DNA of 44,738 nt from Gracilaria vermiculophylla. Its lineage: Eukaryota > Rhodophyta > Florideophyceae > Gracilariales > Gracilariaceae. Made by a program: the position numbers and the translations under genes. The stretch lies in contig JAHNZQ020003148.1 in the NCBI GenBank assembly GCA_019155205.2, positions 631,728-676,465 of the forward strand. Direction: 5' to 3'. The first letter of the stretch is position 1; the number at the start of each line of letters is the position of its first letter. The notes under the pieces were generated by a model. It searched no databases. It saw nothing but the letters and a program-made list of their open reading frames with translations, and was not told the origin of the DNA. This document shows positions 42,413 to 44,738 of the stretch, one piece after another.

Positions 42413-42964
42413 TAGAGTACAGTGGCTCCTAAGAAAAAACGGTGGTTTGGCCTTATGGTATAATTTTCCTAAGGAGGGCTCGTGTTTTATTAGCTTAGCC
42501 ACGTGGTGCATATTTCCGCCCGCTTGCGCTACAGTATCCTTAAGGGACGGTAGAAGTATTATTCATTTTAATCAATTTATGCAGGTTATTACTACAGTAG
42601 TGAGACCTGCCGAGGCGGGCTCCCGGATTGATACTTAACCTGCCAGTTGAGCTCCACCTCTGGGGATGTAAAGACAAGCACCCTTGAGTCTTCATCTACT
42701 ATTCCGGATACAGTCTCTCGTCGATCAACTCAGGATTCTAAGCCGCCGATCCCCAGGTCGCATCATAGCAGCGCCTGTAAGAGTATTGTCCACCCAGTGA
42801 ACCTCCCCCTCCGCTTGGTATTTGCGGATCCCCTTTAAGAATTCCCCCGGCTCGCGACAGCGGATACCGGAGACCTCCTTTAGGAATACGAGCCTTTGGA
42901 GTCAACAAAAACTCCTAACGGACGTTGTGCTTTACTACCTCGACAGGAGGGCTGACAGTACCAA
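42413..42964 (+). repeat. Copy F 5' LTR (about 552 bp)
   Basis: It aligns with the LTR of copy A from AGTACAGTGGCTCC to GCTGACAGTACCA. The last bases and the first few are slightly altered, so the exact edges may be off by one to three bases. Confidence 0.9.
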
Positions 42965-43120
42965 AACGGGTCTCCCGACTTAGAAGGTCACAGTTCCTAA
43001 AGGATTCGCACAAGTCGCAGCAGAACCGTGTTTCTTGTTTGCAACGACCAACCCCAACAGTGGAATTCTTCCTTAAGGTGATTCGGAAGTGGAAGAAAAT
43101 CACCCCCGACCGACTCCTCT
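42965..43120 (+). other. Copy F primer-site region and gag leader
   Basis: CCGACTTAGAAGG follows the LTR, as in C. A frame overlapping the gag start in another phase (PTVEFFLKVIRKWKKITPD, 43047-43103) is open in B, C and F alike. It may only reflect conserved leader sequence. Confidence 0.5.
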
Positions 43121-44738
43121 ATGGACCCCTCAGAACCCCCAATGGAAACCTCCCTACAAAATCCTCAAGAAACCGACTCCGCTGGTGGTCGTAGCACGCA
43201 AAGCGCTCCCCAGGAGATGGCCGCCACCTTGGAGGACCCTGAAAGTCTCCTTCGGAACCATGGCTCCTCTGTGGAGCGTTTCAGGAATTGCCTTAGGAGA
43301 ATGCACGATCGGAGGCAAGCGGAATCACCCGCAGCACCTCTGGAGAACGCCGACGTGGAGGTTGAAGAACAGCACACGGCATCGCAGCCGCCACCTCAGG
43401 AGCTGCAGGGACGGGAACACCCGGAGGCTACCACCCTCTTGGAGTCCTTGGCCCCGCGCCTTACGGATTGGCTCTCACAGGAGCTGGCCGAAAGAATTCC
43501 TGCAGGTGTTGAAGCCCTCTTCGGAGCGTGCCACCACGCCCTTGTGGAGGACATCGCATCGGAGAGCGCTCACCGTGCTGTGGATGCTTTGCTGGATTCC
43601 GACCCCTTCCTTAAGGTGATCTCAGATGTTATCCGTGCGGAGGTTCGCTCCCAAACCGCGCAGCTGCTCCCCGCAGCGGCGTTTCAAAGTTATTCATCCG
43701 TACAGGAGAGTTTCCCTCCATCAAAACCTAAGGTGGCCCCGGGCAGAGGAGGAAAGGATACTGCCGTAGGGAAACGGGAGAACCTGAGGAATCTTGCTAT
43801 GCACCGTCTGGACCTGACGCCCCGCGGAGGAGGACAGGACACCGGTCGCGACGAAGTCCACCTAAGGAGAGAAGGACAGAATACTCCTCGGGTGGGTAGC
43901 GATATCGGGGATATCGTCAGCAACCCAGACCATCTCAAGGAAAGAAGAAGAAAGAAACGGAGGGAGAAAAGACGCAAGCGAGACACCAATTCGGAGGGAA
44001 GCTCAGACTCCGAATCCGTAAACAGCTCCAGCTCGGAGGACAGTACACCTCCCAAGGAGAAGAGCAGAAGGGTCAGGAAGGTCGTCCCGCTCAACGACCT
44101 CTTTGCCAAAGTGGTGGATTATGACACCTACAGGTTGCATGATCGCTCCACACTTTACGACGCGTCGGTTGCTAAACGACTCACAAAGATGCAGCGCCGT
44201 ATGGATATTCAAATGAAGAAGCACTCCTTCTCAGGCGAAGACCCCATCTCGGTGTTGAATTTTTTTACGCGCTTCCGTTCGGCGTGTTACACAAATGGTG
44301 TCCATGAAGGTGCCGCCGTATGGTGCTTTCAGTTCTACCTCACAGGCCAAGCGCACTCGCTGGTGCAGCCGCGCCTCACGGGGGAGAGCACCATTGTGGA
44401 TGATCGTGGAACGGAGATCTTGACGACGTACCCGGAGGTAGTCAATTTTCTCCTTAAACGGTACGCCACGGACGAGGTGATAGCCGATGCCAATGCTGAA
44501 GTCACCTCCTACAGGCAGTACACCGGAATGACCGAGACGGAGTTCTCACAGAAGCTGTGGACTAAGGCCCTGCGGTGTGGGAATGTGTACTCCGAACGGC
44601 GGTTGAAGTCACTGTTTGTCGAGGGACTCCTTCCCTCGATACGTGCGAGGGTGCGTAATCATTTGACCACGCACCCAAAGACCACCTATACGGAGTTAGC
44701 ACGTTTCGCGGAATCCTACGGGGATACCCACCGTGCCG
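43121..44738 (+). CDS. gag: Copy F Gag polyprotein, open frame to the window end (at least 539 codons)
   Basis: The frame opens at the ATG at 43121 and has no stop to the end, making it the best coding sequence in the window. This start agrees with gag starts in B and C; an in-frame ATG at 43142 is an alternative. Residues 1-130 are acidic and Pro/Gln-rich. A basic cluster KERRRKKRREKRRKRD lies at about 273-290, resembling a nuclear-localisation or RNA-binding segment. A Ser/Glu/Asp-rich stretch follows (about 294-312). From about 320 onward comes a capsid-like helical region with FFTRFRSACYTNG, LLKRYATDEVIADA, LSKL-like FSQKLWTKAL and LKSLFVEGLLPSIRARV, typical of Ty3/gypsy retrotransposon Gag. 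The nucleocapsid and pol should lie beyond the window. Gag forms the particle that carries the element RNA. Confidence 0.92.
   Translation, partial: MDPSEPPMETSLQNPQETDSAGGRSTQSAPQEMAATLEDPESLLRNHGSSVERFRNCLRRMHDRRQAESPAAPLENADVEVEEQHTASQPPPQELQGREHPEATTLLESLAPRLTDWLSQELAERIPAGVEALFGACHHALVEDIASESAHRAVDALLDSDPFLKVISDVIRAEVRSQTAQLLPAAAFQSYSSVQESFPPSKPKVAPGRGGKDTAVGKRENLRNLAMHRLDLTPRGGGQDTGRDEVHLRREGQNTPRVGSDIGDIVSNPDHLKERRRKKRREKRRKRDTNSEGSSDSESVNSSSSEDSTPPKEKSRRVRKVVPLNDLFAKVVDYDTYRLHDRSTLYDASVAKRLTKMQRRMDIQMKKHSFSGEDPISVLNFFTRFRSACYTNGVHEGAAVWCFQFYLTGQAHSLVQPRLTGESTIVDDRGTEILTTYPEVVNFLLKRYATDEVIADANAEVTSYRQYTGMTETEFSQKLWTKALRCGNVYSERRLKSLFVEGLLPSIRARVRNHLTTHPKTTYTELARFAESYGDTHRA

Larger units (their letters stand above)
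42413..44738 (+). mobile_element. Copy F: 5' end of a main-family element, runs off the window
   Basis: A 5' LTR, a primer-site-like segment, a short leader and an unbroken gag are present in order. It interrupts a Tc1-like transposase. Being uninterrupted over 1.6 kb of coding sequence, it is the best-preserved copy here. Confidence 0.92.

Noticed and set aside
1..44738. Host genes, tRNA or rRNA genes, CRISPR arrays, bacterial operons
   Set aside because: Every long or conserved frame belongs to a transposable element, and no repeat-spacer or RNA gene pattern was seen.

Overview
The window is eukaryotic repeat DNA: a dense nest of decayed retrotransposons with two DNA-transposon fragments. 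I recognise no host gene, tRNA, rRNA, operon or CRISPR array. The host is probably an animal, perhaps an arthropod, but this is a weak inference. It rests on a Ty1/copia element whose primer site matches half of the initiator tRNA-Met (as in copia of Drosophila), on Tc1-like transposase pieces, and on chromodomain-bearing Ty3/gypsy elements. A run of 100 Ns (11058-11157) is an assembly gap.

Main family. Five copies, here called A, B, C, D and F, belong to one Ty3/gypsy chromovirus-like family with LTRs of about 554 bp. Its order is LTR, gag, pol (protease, RT, RNase H, integrase, GPY/F module, chromodomain), then a long third ORF on the OPPOSITE strand (aORF, about 696 codons), leader, polypurine tract, LTR. 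C (27807-38333, minus) has both LTRs and every region. A (1-5808, plus) is a 3' part. B (5809-20850, minus) is nearly full length but interrupted. D (38334-41023, plus) is a 3' fragment. F (42413-44738, plus) is a 5' end that runs off the window with an unbroken gag.

Layout. A is inserted in the 3' LTR of B. A complete copia element (copia-1, 6169-11393, minus) is inserted in the 3' end of B with a TACCT target duplication, and its own 5' LTR carries a further insertion with inverted ends (10932-11284). Right of B lies a second, AT-rich Ty3/gypsy lineage (E, 20950-25325, plus) with its own chromodomain. A minus-strand copia fragment (copia-2, 25326-27495) and an unassigned stretch follow, then C, D, a Tc1-like fragment, a solo LTR related to E, and a second Tc1-like 5' end (42184-42412) cut by F.

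The most interesting feature is the antisense ORF. It sits at the same place in A, B, C and D, converges tail to tail with pol, keeps its frame for about 2 kb in B despite nonsense changes, differs between A and C largely by synonymous changes, and in A and C is followed directly by AATAAA. I recognise no known family in it. Together this suggests an ambisense retrotransposon with its own antisense transcription unit.
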